From: Candidatus Gastranaerophilales bacterium | Lineage (GTDB): Bacteria; Cyanobacteriota; Vampirovibrionia; Gastranaerophilales; Gastranaerophilaceae | Reading direction: 5' to 3' | Length of the DNA stretch: 64,000 bases | Assembly: GCA_944326475.1 (NCBI GenBank) | Contig: CALVEC010000007.1 | Span: 62,001 to 126,000, forward strand | In this document: piece by piece, positions 9,474 through 17,915 of the stretch | Layout of the letters: every line of letters starts with the position of its first letter | Position numbering within the stretch: position 1 is the stretch's first letter | The notes under the pieces: model-generated | Databases searched by the model: none | Told to the model about the DNA's origin: nothing | Seen by the model: only the letters and a program-made list of their open reading frames with translations | Translations under genes and position numbers: made by a program

Positions 9474-10380
9474 TCATTTAAACCCTTCTTTCAACACATA
9501 CAAAACAAATAATCAACAGCCAAACAGTAAAGCAAATCCGGGATTTGGCGACTTAAAGAGCATTGGCAACAGGATTTTAAAAGACTGTAATTGTGACCAT
9601 GGTTCACTGTCACGAGCCGCATTTTTATTTATCAGTTTTGTGTTTCTTGTAGGCAGCAGATTCTTAGAATCCAGAAACGATGACGAAAGACGGGAAGTTT
9701 TAACCAGAGACATCCCGGCAGTAGCTCTATCCGGCGGCGGAGTTCCTATTATGACCGGAGCTGCAGCCTATGCCGTTACTAAAAAATCCGGTATACCGGT
9801 TTCAACATCCAGAAAAAAAGATTCTATACTTCATGCATCCCTGTGTTCACAAAAACAGGTAAAAGACTGGTATTCGGACTTAAAAAATGCAGATAATCCG
9901 CTAATCAACCTTATGAATACTATTGAACGCCACGGCGGCAGTATCCGTAAAGTTATAAAAAAATTCGGATTTGAAAAAGAGCTTAACACTATATCAACAT
10001 CTTTAAAAAATAGCGAGATAATTGCTGCAACACAAACAGCTCAACAAAACGGAGCAGAAAGTTTTGATATTTTAGAAAATTTAATAAGAAATGTACCTGA
10101 TGACAACAATGTTTTGAAATTTGCAAGAAAAGCTCAGGCAAGAATCAAAGTCGGAGGAATTGCTGTAACAGCAGGACTTTTGGGATTTTTGCTTCCTCGT
10201 TTGAATATACTCATTACTAACAAAAAGCACGAAAAGAAAGAAACAGCACCCGAACAAGGAATAAAACCCGCACAAACCCAAAATGATAATAAAATTTCAG
10301 TGTCAGGGATAAAAGGTTCCGGGACACTGAGTCTGCACAATTCTTCGGCTATACAAACTTTCAAAAGCTTTTTGGGATAA
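9460..10380 (+). CDS. Two-segment membrane protein with GFG tag, partner of the upstream gene
   Basis: A 306-residue protein laid out like its neighbour. It has NPGFGDL near residue 26, a hydrophobic segment (AAFLFISFVFLVGSRF) at about 52-68, and a Gly/Ala-rich stretch VALSGGGVPIMTGAAAYAV at about 87-107. A charged helical middle is followed by a second membrane segment (GGIAVTAGLLGFLLPRL) near 227-244, then a Lys/Glu/Gln-rich tail. A strong AAGGAGG site lies inside the end of the upstream gene. The shared architecture and overlap argue that the two are diverged duplicates that function as a pair. No enzymatic motif is seen. Confidence 0.75.
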   Translation: MRISNHLNPSFNTYKTNNQQPNSKANPGFGDLKSIGNRILKDCNCDHGSLSRAAFLFISFVFLVGSRFLESRNDDERREVLTRDIPAVALSGGGVPIMTGAAAYAVTKKSGIPVSTSRKKDSILHASLCSQKQVKDWYSDLKNADNPLINLMNTIERHGGSIRKVIKKFGFEKELNTISTSLKNSEIIAATQTAQQNGAESFDILENLIRNVPDDNNVLKFARKAQARIKVGGIAVTAGLLGFLLPRLNILITNKKHEKKETAPEQGIKPAQTQNDNKISVSGIKGSGTLSLHNSSAIQTFKSFLG

Positions 10381-10480
10381 ACATGCCGGCTGATTTTCTC
10401 AGATTTCATCAAATATCCGAATTTGTTGATATATTTTAAATATGTTGGGTTTGTCAAAAGATTTTTACTTACTGCAATGC

Positions 10481-10529
10481 TTTACGCCCGGCTTTAAAGT
10501 GTTATAATTTTCCTGTCCTTACAGGAAAA
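10481..10529 (+). promoter_or_regulatory. Promoter and palindromic operator of the UvrA2-type gene
   Basis: TTTACG at 10481-10486 and TATAAT at 10503-10508, spacing 16. Overlapping the expected transcription start is a perfect inverted repeat with 9-base arms (TTTTCCTGT at 10508-10516, ACAGGAAAA at 10521-10529) and a CCTT centre. The position, immediately 3' of the -10 box, is that of a repressor operator. The core CTGT-N4-ACAG resembles, but is shorter than, the E. coli LexA box CTGT-N8-ACAG. It could alternatively be a 5' mRNA hairpin. Confidence 0.6.
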
Positions 10530-10543
10530 TCGGAAAACTTGAA

Positions 10544-13054
10544 ATGCAAAACAGTCAATACTCAAATCCGGATAAGATACTGGTTCGCGGCGCAAAAGTA
10601 CATAACCTGAAAAACATTAACGTAGACATCCCGCTCAACAAAATTGTAGGAATAGCCGGAGTTTCCGGTTCAGGTAAATCCTCTCTTGCTCTCGGGGTTT
10701 TATACGCAGAAGGTTCAAGACGTTATCTTGAAGCTCTGTCGACCTATACAAGACGCCGTATGACCCAAGCAGCTAAAGCACAAGTTGACGAAATTTTGTA
10801 CGTACCTGCCGCTCTTGCACTGCATCAACGTCCGGGTGTTCCGGGTATTCGCAGCACATTTGGAACAGGTACAGAGCTTTTAAACAGCTTAAGACTTATG
10901 TATTCAAGGCTTGCAAACCATCGCTGTCCAAACGGTCATTATCTTGAACCTACACTTCTTGTTGCAGCTGATAAAGAACTCATCTGTCCGGAATGCGGAG
11001 CGCATTTCTATGCACCATCAGCAGAACAGCTTGCGTTTAACAGCCAGGGCGCATGTGAACGCTGCGGGGGCGTAGGTACGATTAGAACAGTTGATGAATC
11101 AACTCTCGTACCGGATGAATCTCTTACTATAGATGAAGGTGCCGTTGCACCGTGGAACTCTCTTATGTGGTCGCTTATGACCGATGTCTGCCGTGAAATG
11201 GGTGTACGCACGGATGTTCCGTTCAGAGAGTTAACGCCCAAAGAAAAAGATATTGTTTTTCACGGACCGGCAGAGAAAAAACACATTTTTTATAAGGCAA
11301 AAAATTCCAATCAGGCCGGAGAGATTGATTTTACTTACTTTAATGCCGTTTACACAGTGGAAAATGCGCTTAAAAAAGTAAAAGACGAAAAAGGAATGAA
11401 ACGTGTTGAGAAGTTTTTGAAAGAAGATATCTGTCCTGACTGCAAAGGCACCAGACTCTCTGAAACCGCAAGAGCACCAAAAATTCGAGGTATATCGCTT
11501 GATGAAGCATGTAAAATGACTTTGTCGGAGTTAATTGAATGGGTCAATGGTGTACCGGCATCTTTGCCTAAGAAAATGAGACCGATGGCAGAATCAATTT
11601 GCGAATCCTTTCTGGCAACCGCAAAAAGATTAACCGACCTCGGACTTGGATATCTTTCACTTGATCGAGCAGCGTCAACACTATCCACCGGAGAAAGGCA
11701 AAGAATGCAGCTCGCCCGTTCAGTCAGAAACCGCACAACCGGCGTACTTTACGTACTTGATGAACCGTCTATCGGACTACATCCGGCAAACATTCAAGGG
11801 TTGAATGCTGTAATGCACGACCTTGTTTCAGACGGAAACTCTGTGCTGCTTGTTGACCATGACACGCAAATTCTTTCTGAATCCGACTGGATTATAGAAA
11901 TGGGACCCGAATCCGGTGCTGACGGCGGAAAAGTAATTGCGGAAGGAAAAATACCAGAAATAACAAAAAATCCCGTCTCAAAAATAGGACCGTTTCTGGC
12001 AGGGCAAAAAGATACACATATACGCCCCAAAATACAACCGGCAGAAATATTTGACAACGGACAAATTTCTCTTTCGACTTCGGCAATTCATACTGTAAAA
12101 CCGCTTAAAGTAAGCATTCCCAAAGGACGACTTACGGTAATAACAGGTGTTTCCGGATCCGGCAAAACTACTTTAATTTTGGAAAGCCTGATACCGGCTT
12201 TAGAAAACCATATTGCAGGCAAAAAATTGCCGGAACACGTAAAAAGTGTAGAGGCTAAAGGTGTTCATAACGTAAAACTTATAGACGCAACACCTATCGG
12301 CATAAATGTTCGCTCCACAGTGGCAACTTATGCAAATGTACATGATGAGCTAAGAAAAGTATTTGCCAAAACCCAAGATGCAAAAGATGCCGGATGCAAA
12401 GCGGGTGATTTCTCATACAACACCGGAGATTTGCGCTGCCCTACCTGTGACGGTACAGGCTGCATAAGCTTGGATGTGCAATTTTTGCCTGATGTCGAGG
12501 TAGCCTGTCCTGATTGCAGAGGCTCACGATATTCTAAAAAAGCTGAAAATATCAAATATATCTCAAAAACAAAAGAGAGCTATTCATTGCCTGAACTTAT
12601 GGCAATGGATATAAACCACGCTCTTATTGCCTGCAAAGATTTGAATATAGTACGCCAGCGGCTGCAAGTCTTGAAAGACCTGGGTCTCGGATATTTAACG
12701 CTCGGTGAAGCAACTCCAAGTCTCTCCGGCGGGGAAGCTCAAAGGTTAAAACTTGCCTCTGAAATGGGAAGAAGACAGGAAGATTCAGTTTTTATTTTCG
12801 ATGAACCGACTATCGGACTGCATCCGCTGGATGTTCAATCGCTCTTAAGCGTTTTCCAAAAGCTCATTGAAAATAAAGCGACGGTTATCGTAATAGAACA
12901 CGATATGGATGTTATTAAAAATGCCGATTACATCATAGACATGGGACCGGGCGGAGGAGAAGACGGCGGAACAATTGTTACCGCCGGAACACCGGAAGAA
13001 GTTGCTTCTTCTCCAGAAAGCATAACCGGAAAGTATTTGAAAAAGTATTTATAG
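10544..13054 (+). CDS. UvrA2-type (class II) ABC ATPase lacking the UvrB-binding domain
   Basis: An 836-residue protein, about 100 shorter than canonical UvrA. Both ABC modules are complete: Walker A GVSGSGKSS and GVSGSGKTT, signatures LSTGERQRMQLA and LSGGEAQRLKLA, Walker B with DEPSIGLH and DEPTIGLH. Zinc-binding pairs are present (CPNGH, CPEC, CERC; later CPTC and CPDC). Between CPNGH and CPEC there are only about 25 residues, where canonical UvrA has about 140 holding the UvrB-binding domain. This deletion defines class II UvrA, a group linked to tolerance of DNA-binding drugs and to accessory repair. It is not the housekeeping uvrA. It has its own promoter with an operator-like palindrome. 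Confidence 0.9.
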   Translation: MQNSQYSNPDKILVRGAKVHNLKNINVDIPLNKIVGIAGVSGSGKSSLALGVLYAEGSRRYLEALSTYTRRRMTQAAKAQVDEILYVPAALALHQRPGVPGIRSTFGTGTELLNSLRLMYSRLANHRCPNGHYLEPTLLVAADKELICPECGAHFYAPSAEQLAFNSQGACERCGGVGTIRTVDESTLVPDESLTIDEGAVAPWNSLMWSLMTDVCREMGVRTDVPFRELTPKEKDIVFHGPAEKKHIFYKAKNSNQAGEIDFTYFNAVYTVENALKKVKDEKGMKRVEKFLKEDICPDCKGTRLSETARAPKIRGISLDEACKMTLSELIEWVNGVPASLPKKMRPMAESICESFLATAKRLTDLGLGYLSLDRAASTLSTGERQRMQLARSVRNRTTGVLYVLDEPSIGLHPANIQGLNAVMHDLVSDGNSVLLVDHDTQILSESDWIIEMGPESGADGGKVIAEGKIPEITKNPVSKIGPFLAGQKDTHIRPKIQPAEIFDNGQISLSTSAIHTVKPLKVSIPKGRLTVITGVSGSGKTTLILESLIPALENHIAGKKLPEHVKSVEAKGVHNVKLIDATPIGINVRSTVATYANVHDELRKVFAKTQDAKDAGCKAGDFSYNTGDLRCPTCDGTGCISLDVQFLPDVEVACPDCRGSRYSKKAENIKYISKTKESYSLPELMAMDINHALIACKDLNIVRQRLQVLKDLGLGYLTLGEATPSLSGGEAQRLKLASEMGRRQEDSVFIFDEPTIGLHPLDVQSLLSVFQKLIENKATVIVIEHDMDVIKNADYIIDMGPGGGEDGGTIVTAGTPEEVASSPESITGKYLKKYL

Positions 13055-13080
13055 AACGTTTTTAAAAATTTGCAATCATT

Positions 13081-14037
13081 TTAAAACAATTTAGCATTTT
13101 GTTTCAACACGCTAACAATCTCCAAAACCTTATTAAAAACGTAATTCCTGTCTTGTATCTCCTTTTGTGCAACATCGTAGTATTTTTTATCCAAACGTTC
13201 TTTGCACAACCTTACATACTCATCACGAGATTTAATTCTGTTGTAATAATAAGGAATTGAATTTTTCACAAAAACATCATATTCCGCAGAAAGTTCTTTC
13301 TCAAATCCGCTTTTTTTAACAACGTCTTTTATATCCTCCAACACATCAAACACGCACATATTTTTGTCTGTCACTTTATGAACGGCAGAATCTTTTCTCT
13401 GAAGATAATTGTAAAAAATTTTGTCAATATACCCCATTTTCTTTGCATTAAGGGTCGCGCCATAAGTAAAGGCACAATCTTCGGCAAGATTACAAGGAGT
13501 AAAATGAATGCCGTGCTTTGCAATAAAATCGTTCTTGTATATTTTATTCCAAACCATATGAACAAGACTGCCAAAAACATAGGGTAAAGCTTTCCAGTCA
13601 AACGTTTCCGGCAGATTCAGGCGGTCTCTAATTCTTATGTTATCAAGAATTTTGCCGTCCTCATTCACAGTCCTGTAATCAAAAGCAAGAATGTCCAAAT
13701 CTTCACTTTTTGCTTTATTGTAAAGTGTTTCAAACGCCTTTTTGTTCAACGTATCATCAGGATCCAAAAAAGCTATATACTCACCCTTTGCAGCTTTTAA
13801 CCCGTTATTTCTTGCAGCACCGGGACCTTGATTGTGTTGATGAATAATTTTGAACCTGCTGTCAGATTTTGCAAACCTCTCCAAAATCTCGGCAGATTTG
13901 TCTTTTGACCCGTCGTTTACACAAATCGCTTCAAAATTTTTCAATGTCTGTTTTCTAAGCGAGTTCAACGCTTTACCCAAATAGTTTTGGACGTTATAAA
14001 CAGGTATAATAATTGAAATTGCTGGACGAGACGGCAT
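13081..14037 (-). CDS. Family 2 glycosyltransferase
   Basis: A 318-residue GT-A fold transferase. The start at ATG 14037 is preferred because AAAGGAAA precedes it; an upstream in-frame ATG at 14115 has no ribosome-binding site and lies before a palindrome. Motifs in order: SIIIPVYNVQNYLGKAL, VNDGSKDKSAEIL, HNQGPGAARNNGLKAAKG, and the metal-binding FLDPDDTL (DxD-like). The C-terminal 130 residues are variable acceptor-binding sequence. No membrane helix is visible, so it probably acts at the inner face of the membrane in cell-surface glycan assembly. It stands alone after tpiA rather than in a polysaccharide cluster. Confidence 0.9.
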   Translation of the reverse strand: MPSRPAISIIIPVYNVQNYLGKALNSLRKQTLKNFEAICVNDGSKDKSAEILERFAKSDSRFKIIHQHNQGPGAARNNGLKAAKGEYIAFLDPDDTLNKKAFETLYNKAKSEDLDILAFDYRTVNEDGKILDNIRIRDRLNLPETFDWKALPYVFGSLVHMVWNKIYKNDFIAKHGIHFTPCNLAEDCAFTYGATLNAKKMGYIDKIFYNYLQRKDSAVHKVTDKNMCVFDVLEDIKDVVKKSGFEKELSAEYDVFVKNSIPYYYNRIKSRDEYVRLCKERLDKKYYDVAQKEIQDRNYVFNKVLEIVSVLKQNAKLF

Positions 14038-14093
14038 AAATTTTCCTTTAAAACTTTCCTTTACACAATAAAAACACAGAAAAAAATTTTTTG

Positions 14094-14105
14094 CCGGCAT
14101 GCCGG
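14094..14105. repeat. GC-rich 12-base perfect palindrome upstream of the glycosyltransferase
   Basis: CCGGCATGCCGG, a perfect palindrome, stands out in a very AT-rich leader about 57 bases before the glycosyltransferase start. It could be a regulator site or a restriction-modification target. A related fragment, ATGCCGGC, occurs just after the stop at 10380. Confidence 0.5.
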
Positions 14106-14174
14106 ATAATGCCATTTTGTCTTGTTATACTGTACTGCCATAACTCATTTTTTTAACATAAAATCTGCATAACA

Positions 14175-14206
14175 ATAAAAAACCGCTTCTTTTTACGAAG
14201 CGGTTT
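14175..14206 (-). terminator. Intrinsic terminator of tpiA
   Basis: Nine-base stem AACCGCTTC (14181-14189) and GAAGCGGTT (14197-14205) with a seven-base loop. On the minus strand it is followed by a run of T (complement of 14175-14180). It lies 22 bases after the tpiA stop. Confidence 0.85.
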
Positions 14207-14227
14207 TTATTTAAAAACTGATTCAAC

Positions 14228-15016
14228 TTATACAGTTTGTTTCATAGCGCCTTTGACAATCTGACCGAAGCTTTCAGCCGTAAGGCTTGCTCCGCCGACC
14301 AATGCACCGTCAATGTCAGATTTTGACATTTGTTCTTCAATTGTGTTCGGTTTAACGCTGCCGCCGTAAAGGATTCTGATAGAATCAGCCGCATTTGTGC
14401 CGGCTATTCCCTTAACAACGTTTCTAATCATGCCAATAACTCTGTTAGCTTCATCAGAATCACATGTTTTGCCGGTTCCGATAGCCCAGATAGGTTCGTA
14501 AGCAATGATTGACTTAGCAATTTCTTCTGCAGACAGCCCGTTAAGCGCTGCTTTGATTTGAGACTCAATATGAGAATCCGTAACGCCGGCTTCTCTTTGC
14601 TCCAAAGATTCACCGCAGCAGATAATAGGAATCAAGCCCAAATCAAGAATTTTTTTAGCTTTTTTGTTAATCATTTCATCTGTTTCACCAAAATACTGTC
14701 TTCTTTCGGAGTGTCCTATGATTACATATTCAGCACCGGCGTCTTTAACCATTTCAACTGAAACTTCACCGGTAAAAGCACCTTGTGTTTCAAAGTAAGC
14801 ATTTTGTGCAGCCATCTTGACTTTTCCGCAGCCGCAGTCTGTTAAAGCCTTGTTAACTGCATACAAAGACGTGAATACCGGAGCAATAACAACTTCCGGC
14901 AATAAAGCTTTGTCTATTTCTTTCAATTCTTTCATAACTGCATTGGCAAGTTCTGCAGATTCTGACTGCAATTTGTGCATTTTCCAGTTTCCTGCAATAA
15001 CGGGTCTTCTTGACAT
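14228..15016 (-). CDS. tpiA: Triosephosphate isomerase
   Basis: Interconverts dihydroxyacetone phosphate and glyceraldehyde 3-phosphate in glycolysis. ATG 15016 is chosen (AAGGAGA eight bases upstream), giving 262 residues that begin MSRRPVIAGNWKMHK with the active-site Lys. The catalytic His is in VIIGHSERRQYFGE, the catalytic Glu in IAYEPIWAIGTGK (phosphate loop 6 follows), and the C-terminal phosphate grip is ILYGGSVKPNT and DGALVGGASL. Monocistronic, with its own terminator. Standard family length. Confidence 0.98.
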   Translation of the reverse strand: MSRRPVIAGNWKMHKLQSESAELANAVMKELKEIDKALLPEVVIAPVFTSLYAVNKALTDCGCGKVKMAAQNAYFETQGAFTGEVSVEMVKDAGAEYVIIGHSERRQYFGETDEMINKKAKKILDLGLIPIICCGESLEQREAGVTDSHIESQIKAALNGLSAEEIAKSIIAYEPIWAIGTGKTCDSDEANRVIGMIRNVVKGIAGTNAADSIRILYGGSVKPNTIEEQMSKSDIDGALVGGASLTAESFGQIVKGAMKQTV

Positions 15017-15079
15017 ATTTTTGTCTCCTTTTATTTGTACCACTGTATACTGGAATAGTAGTAGAAACAAAGCAAATTA

Positions 15080-15442
15080 TCAAGTCAAATGAAGCCCTAA
15101 AAGTCTCAAAGGCTCCGGTTGTCTGTCCACCCATGACTGGCATCTGTTGTGTGATTTTTCTTCGTTTATTTCTTTCACCAGCACTGCAAAATTTATATCA
15201 ATAAAATTTATTGTAGCGACAAGTTCAACTCTAAACTCCTCTGCGCCGCAATTTGGACAATAATGGCTCTGTGGTTGTATTTCACCATGTTTAATAATTG
15301 TTTTTCTTTTTACATTACAACATGCACACCTTGTCAGATACCATTTATTCTCTATATACCTGCCGCAATCAGGACAATACTGTGCATCTGTATCAGGATG
15401 AACTCTGTCATGCGAACATTCTATTTTTTTTCGGAAAAACAT
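15080..15442 (-). CDS. Zinc-ribbon protein, function unknown
   Basis: A 120-residue protein with three CxxC knuckles: QYCPDCGRYI, TRCACCNVKR and HYCPNCGAEE, plus an N-terminal Cys-His pair (ECSHDRVH). These would bind two zinc ions. The C-terminal half (FRVELVATINFIDINFAVL) is a beta-rich non-Cys segment. No DNA-binding or catalytic motif is evident. AGAGG lies before the ATG at 15442. It lies just upstream of tpiA on the same strand and divergent from the flagellar operon; neither neighbour explains it. Confidence 0.7.
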   Translation of the reverse strand: MFFRKKIECSHDRVHPDTDAQYCPDCGRYIENKWYLTRCACCNVKRKTIIKHGEIQPQSHYCPNCGAEEFRVELVATINFIDINFAVLVKEINEEKSHNRCQSWVDRQPEPLRLLGLHLT

Positions 15443-15668
15443 ACAAACCTCTTATTTTTCTATATAAATAGATATAATACCGTTTATTCAAAAAGCAACT
15501 TAAATTTATAAAAAAATTTATAGACCATGTGGTCAATAAAAATCCGAAAAATTTCAACCATCGGGTCGATGAGAAAATACTGCATATAAAGTAATTTATA
15601 CATGAGGCATAATATAAGTAATTTTATATGCCAAATGGTAAGAAAAAACTTGGGCAGGAATTAGAATA
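15443..15668 (+). promoter_or_regulatory. Divergent control region upstream of the flagellar operon
   Basis: A 226-base spacer that must carry the promoter of the long flagellar operon. Two short inverted repeats stand out: GACCATGTGGTC at 15523-15534 and CATCG-GGT-CGATG at 15559-15571, 24 bases apart. I could not identify a clear sigma-70, sigma-54 (GG-N10-GC) or sigma-28 promoter by eye. The repeats are candidate operator sites for a flagellar regulator. Confidence 0.4.
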
Positions 15669-16280
15669 GTGCAAATCACAGGATTAGACATAACTCTAAG
15701 ACGTATGCAGGCTATAGAAAACAGATTCAGTGAGCTGTCAGCTTTTGGTGCACAGCTTCAGGGTGCTGATTCTGATTTTCAAAAAATGCTTGATGCCAGC
15801 ATGTCCAAGACATCAACCGATAATAATACCCCGTTTAAAGATAAAGTTTTCTCAAGTCTAAACAGATATGATTCCGCAACGCCCGAGGAAATAGACGAGC
15901 TTATAGCTACGTATTCAGCCAAAAACAATTTAGACAAAGATTTTGTTAAAGCACTTATTAAACAGGAATCAGGATTTCAAACCGACGCAACTTCTCATTG
16001 CGGAGCAATGGGACTTATGCAGCTTATGCCCTCTACGGCAAACTCTATGGGCGTAAAAAACGCCTATGATGCAGAGCAAAATATTGCAGGAGGAACAAAG
16101 TACCTTAAAGGTTTGATGGACAGATACGACGGCAACATGGAACTTGCTCTTGCAGCATACAACGCCGGTCCCGGTGCGGTAAACAAATACGGAGGCATTC
16201 CGCCATACAAAGAAACACAAAATTATGTAAAAAATGTACTGAGTAACTATCAAAAATACAGTACGGGAGGTCAGAATTGA
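15669..16280 (+). CDS. Lytic transglycosylase heading the flagellar operon
   Basis: A 203-residue protein with a GTG start. Residues 1-65 are a helical flagellar-type leader; residues 75-200 are an SLT domain with the catalytic Glu in LIKQESGFQTDATS, then GAMGLMQLMP, and AAYNAGPGAV. It cleaves peptidoglycan glycan strands. No signal peptide is visible, so export by the flagellar type III apparatus is possible. The operon's FlgJ lacks its own muramidase domain, so this enzyme probably opens the wall for the rod. It overlaps the next gene by four bases (TTGA). Confidence 0.9.
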   Translation: MQITGLDITLRRMQAIENRFSELSAFGAQLQGADSDFQKMLDASMSKTSTDNNTPFKDKVFSSLNRYDSATPEEIDELIATYSAKNNLDKDFVKALIKQESGFQTDATSHCGAMGLMQLMPSTANSMGVKNAYDAEQNIAGGTKYLKGLMDRYDGNMELALAAYNAGPGAVNKYGGIPPYKETQNYVKNVLSNYQKYSTGGQN

Positions 16281-17092
16281 TTTCAAGAGGAATTGATATA
16301 GCGGCAAAAGGCATGATGAGTCTTCTTGATTTTCAGGACTCTATTGCGAACAACCTTGCTAACGTAAATACATCAGGCTACAAACGTGAAGGTTTATCTT
16401 TCAGAAATGTTTATAACGCCGTTATGGAAGAACCATCACATCATAACAACCCAAAAATGCAAGACAGAACGCTTGTTGGTGAAATAAGCATGGGGTCTGT
16501 TACCCACAAACTCGTTCACGAGTTTTCACAAGGTACACTATCAAGAACAGGAGCACCTCTTGATTTGGCAATTGAGGGTGACGGTTTTTTTAAAGTAAGA
16601 AGCCGTCAGGGCGATATTGCATACACAAGAAACGGCGCTTTTATGATAAATTCAGAAAACCTTCTGGTTGACGAACAAGGAAACTACGTTCTTGACAGAT
16701 TGAACAACCCAATAAGAATCAATCTTACAGAACTCGGCATTAACTCGCAGAGAGACTTAAGCATAAACGAAGAAGGTACTGTTATTGCAACAAAAAACGA
16801 AACATCTACGGCTTTGCAAACCATAGGTATCTGGGACTTTGGCAACAAAGAAGACATGATGGCACTCGGAACATCGAGATACGCACCGAAAGATCCCGCC
16901 ACAAATCCGGAGCTGGTTGCAGAAAGATACTCTGTACAACAAGGCGCTCTTGAACTTTCAAACTCAAATGTAATTTCAGAGATGATAAATTCCATAAATG
17001 TATCCAGAAACTACGAAACTTTAAGCAAACTGGTACATGAAGAATCAACACAGCTTTCTACTGCAATAAACATCGGTAGACTTAACCAATAA
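16277..17092 (+). CDS. flgF: Flagellar proximal rod protein, FlgF/FlgG family
   Basis: A 271-residue rod protein with a TTG start overlapping the previous stop and GGGAGG upstream. N-terminal helix IANNLANVNTSGYKREG is the flagellar rod signature. The central FlgE/F/G-like region holds LDLAIEGDGFFKVRS and AYTRNGAFMINSENLLV, and the C-terminal helix GALELSNSNVISEMINSI completes the D0 domain. The order before flgG suggests FlgF, although FlgF and FlgG are hard to separate by sequence alone. Exported by the flagellar secretion system and assembled in the periplasm. Confidence 0.88.
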   Translation: MISRGIDIAAKGMMSLLDFQDSIANNLANVNTSGYKREGLSFRNVYNAVMEEPSHHNNPKMQDRTLVGEISMGSVTHKLVHEFSQGTLSRTGAPLDLAIEGDGFFKVRSRQGDIAYTRNGAFMINSENLLVDEQGNYVLDRLNNPIRINLTELGINSQRDLSINEEGTVIATKNETSTALQTIGIWDFGNKEDMMALGTSRYAPKDPATNPELVAERYSVQQGALELSNSNVISEMINSINVSRNYETLSKLVHEESTQLSTAINIGRLNQ

Positions 17093-17123
17093 AAAACAAA
17101 CTACTTGGAGGAGATAAAATAAA

Positions 17124-17909
17124 ATGTTAAAGGCACTAACAACAGCCGCAACCGGTATGATAGCACAGCAAACAAACCTTGATATTGTTGCTAACAATAT
17201 TGCAAACGTAAACACTACCGGTTTTAAAAAATCCAGAGCGGAATTTCAGGATTTGATATCTACTGCTCAAAGAACACCGGGAGCTATGATTACTCAAGGT
17301 ACATATCAGCCGGTCGGTATAGAAATCGGTCTCGGCGTCAGAACATCAGCAACGACCAAAGTCTTTACCGAAGGCGTACAGCAGGCAACAGGAAGACCGT
17401 TAGATGTTGCAATTGAAGGTGACGGTTTCTTTCAAATTATAAGACCGGACGGAACAATTGCCTATACAAGAGACGGATCTTTCCAGATTGACGCAGTGGG
17501 ACAGCTTTGTACATCTGACGGTTTGCTCCTCCAACCGCAGATTACAATTCCTCAAAACGCTACGGAAATAAACATTACACCCGACGGCAACGTATCGGTT
17601 AAAGTCGGCAATGACCCGACACAACAAATTGTCGGACAAATACAGCTCGTTAAGTTTCAAAACCCGACAGGTCTTCTGTCTATAGGGCACAACCTCTACG
17701 TAGAAACACCGGCATCAGGTACTCCCGTACCGGGCACTCCAGAACAGGACGGATACGGCTCTATCCTTCAAAACTTTCTCGAAGGTTCAAACGTTCAAAT
17801 TGTAGACGAATTAATCAACCTGATTAAAGCCCAAAGATCTTTTGAATCCAACTCAAAAATCATCACAGCTTCATCAGATATTCTCAGACAGACAAATCAG
17901 ATGGTATAG
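17124..17909 (+). CDS. flgG: Flagellar distal rod protein FlgG
   Basis: A 261-residue protein beginning MLKALTTAATGMIAQQ with the classic IVANNIANVNTTGFKKS rod signature. The region following has GIEIGLGVRTSATTKVF and LDVAIEGDGFFQI, and the C-terminus ends in LEGSNVQIVDELINLI with the D0 helix QRSFESNSKIITASSDIL. All are diagnostic for FlgG, which forms the distal rod crossing the outer membrane through the L/P rings. GGAGGAG lies upstream. It is the second rod gene in the operon and precedes flgA by six bases. Confidence 0.96.
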   Translation: MLKALTTAATGMIAQQTNLDIVANNIANVNTTGFKKSRAEFQDLISTAQRTPGAMITQGTYQPVGIEIGLGVRTSATTKVFTEGVQQATGRPLDVAIEGDGFFQIIRPDGTIAYTRDGSFQIDAVGQLCTSDGLLLQPQITIPQNATEINITPDGNVSVKVGNDPTQQIVGQIQLVKFQNPTGLLSIGHNLYVETPASGTPVPGTPEQDGYGSILQNFLEGSNVQIVDELINLIKAQRSFESNSKIITASSDILRQTNQMV

Positions 17910-17915
17910 GAAATA

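Noticed and set aside
10134-10457. Leftward 107-codon frame opposite the end of the second membrane protein
   Set aside because: It is mostly antisense to a gene with a strong ribosome-binding site and family layout; it has no site of its own.
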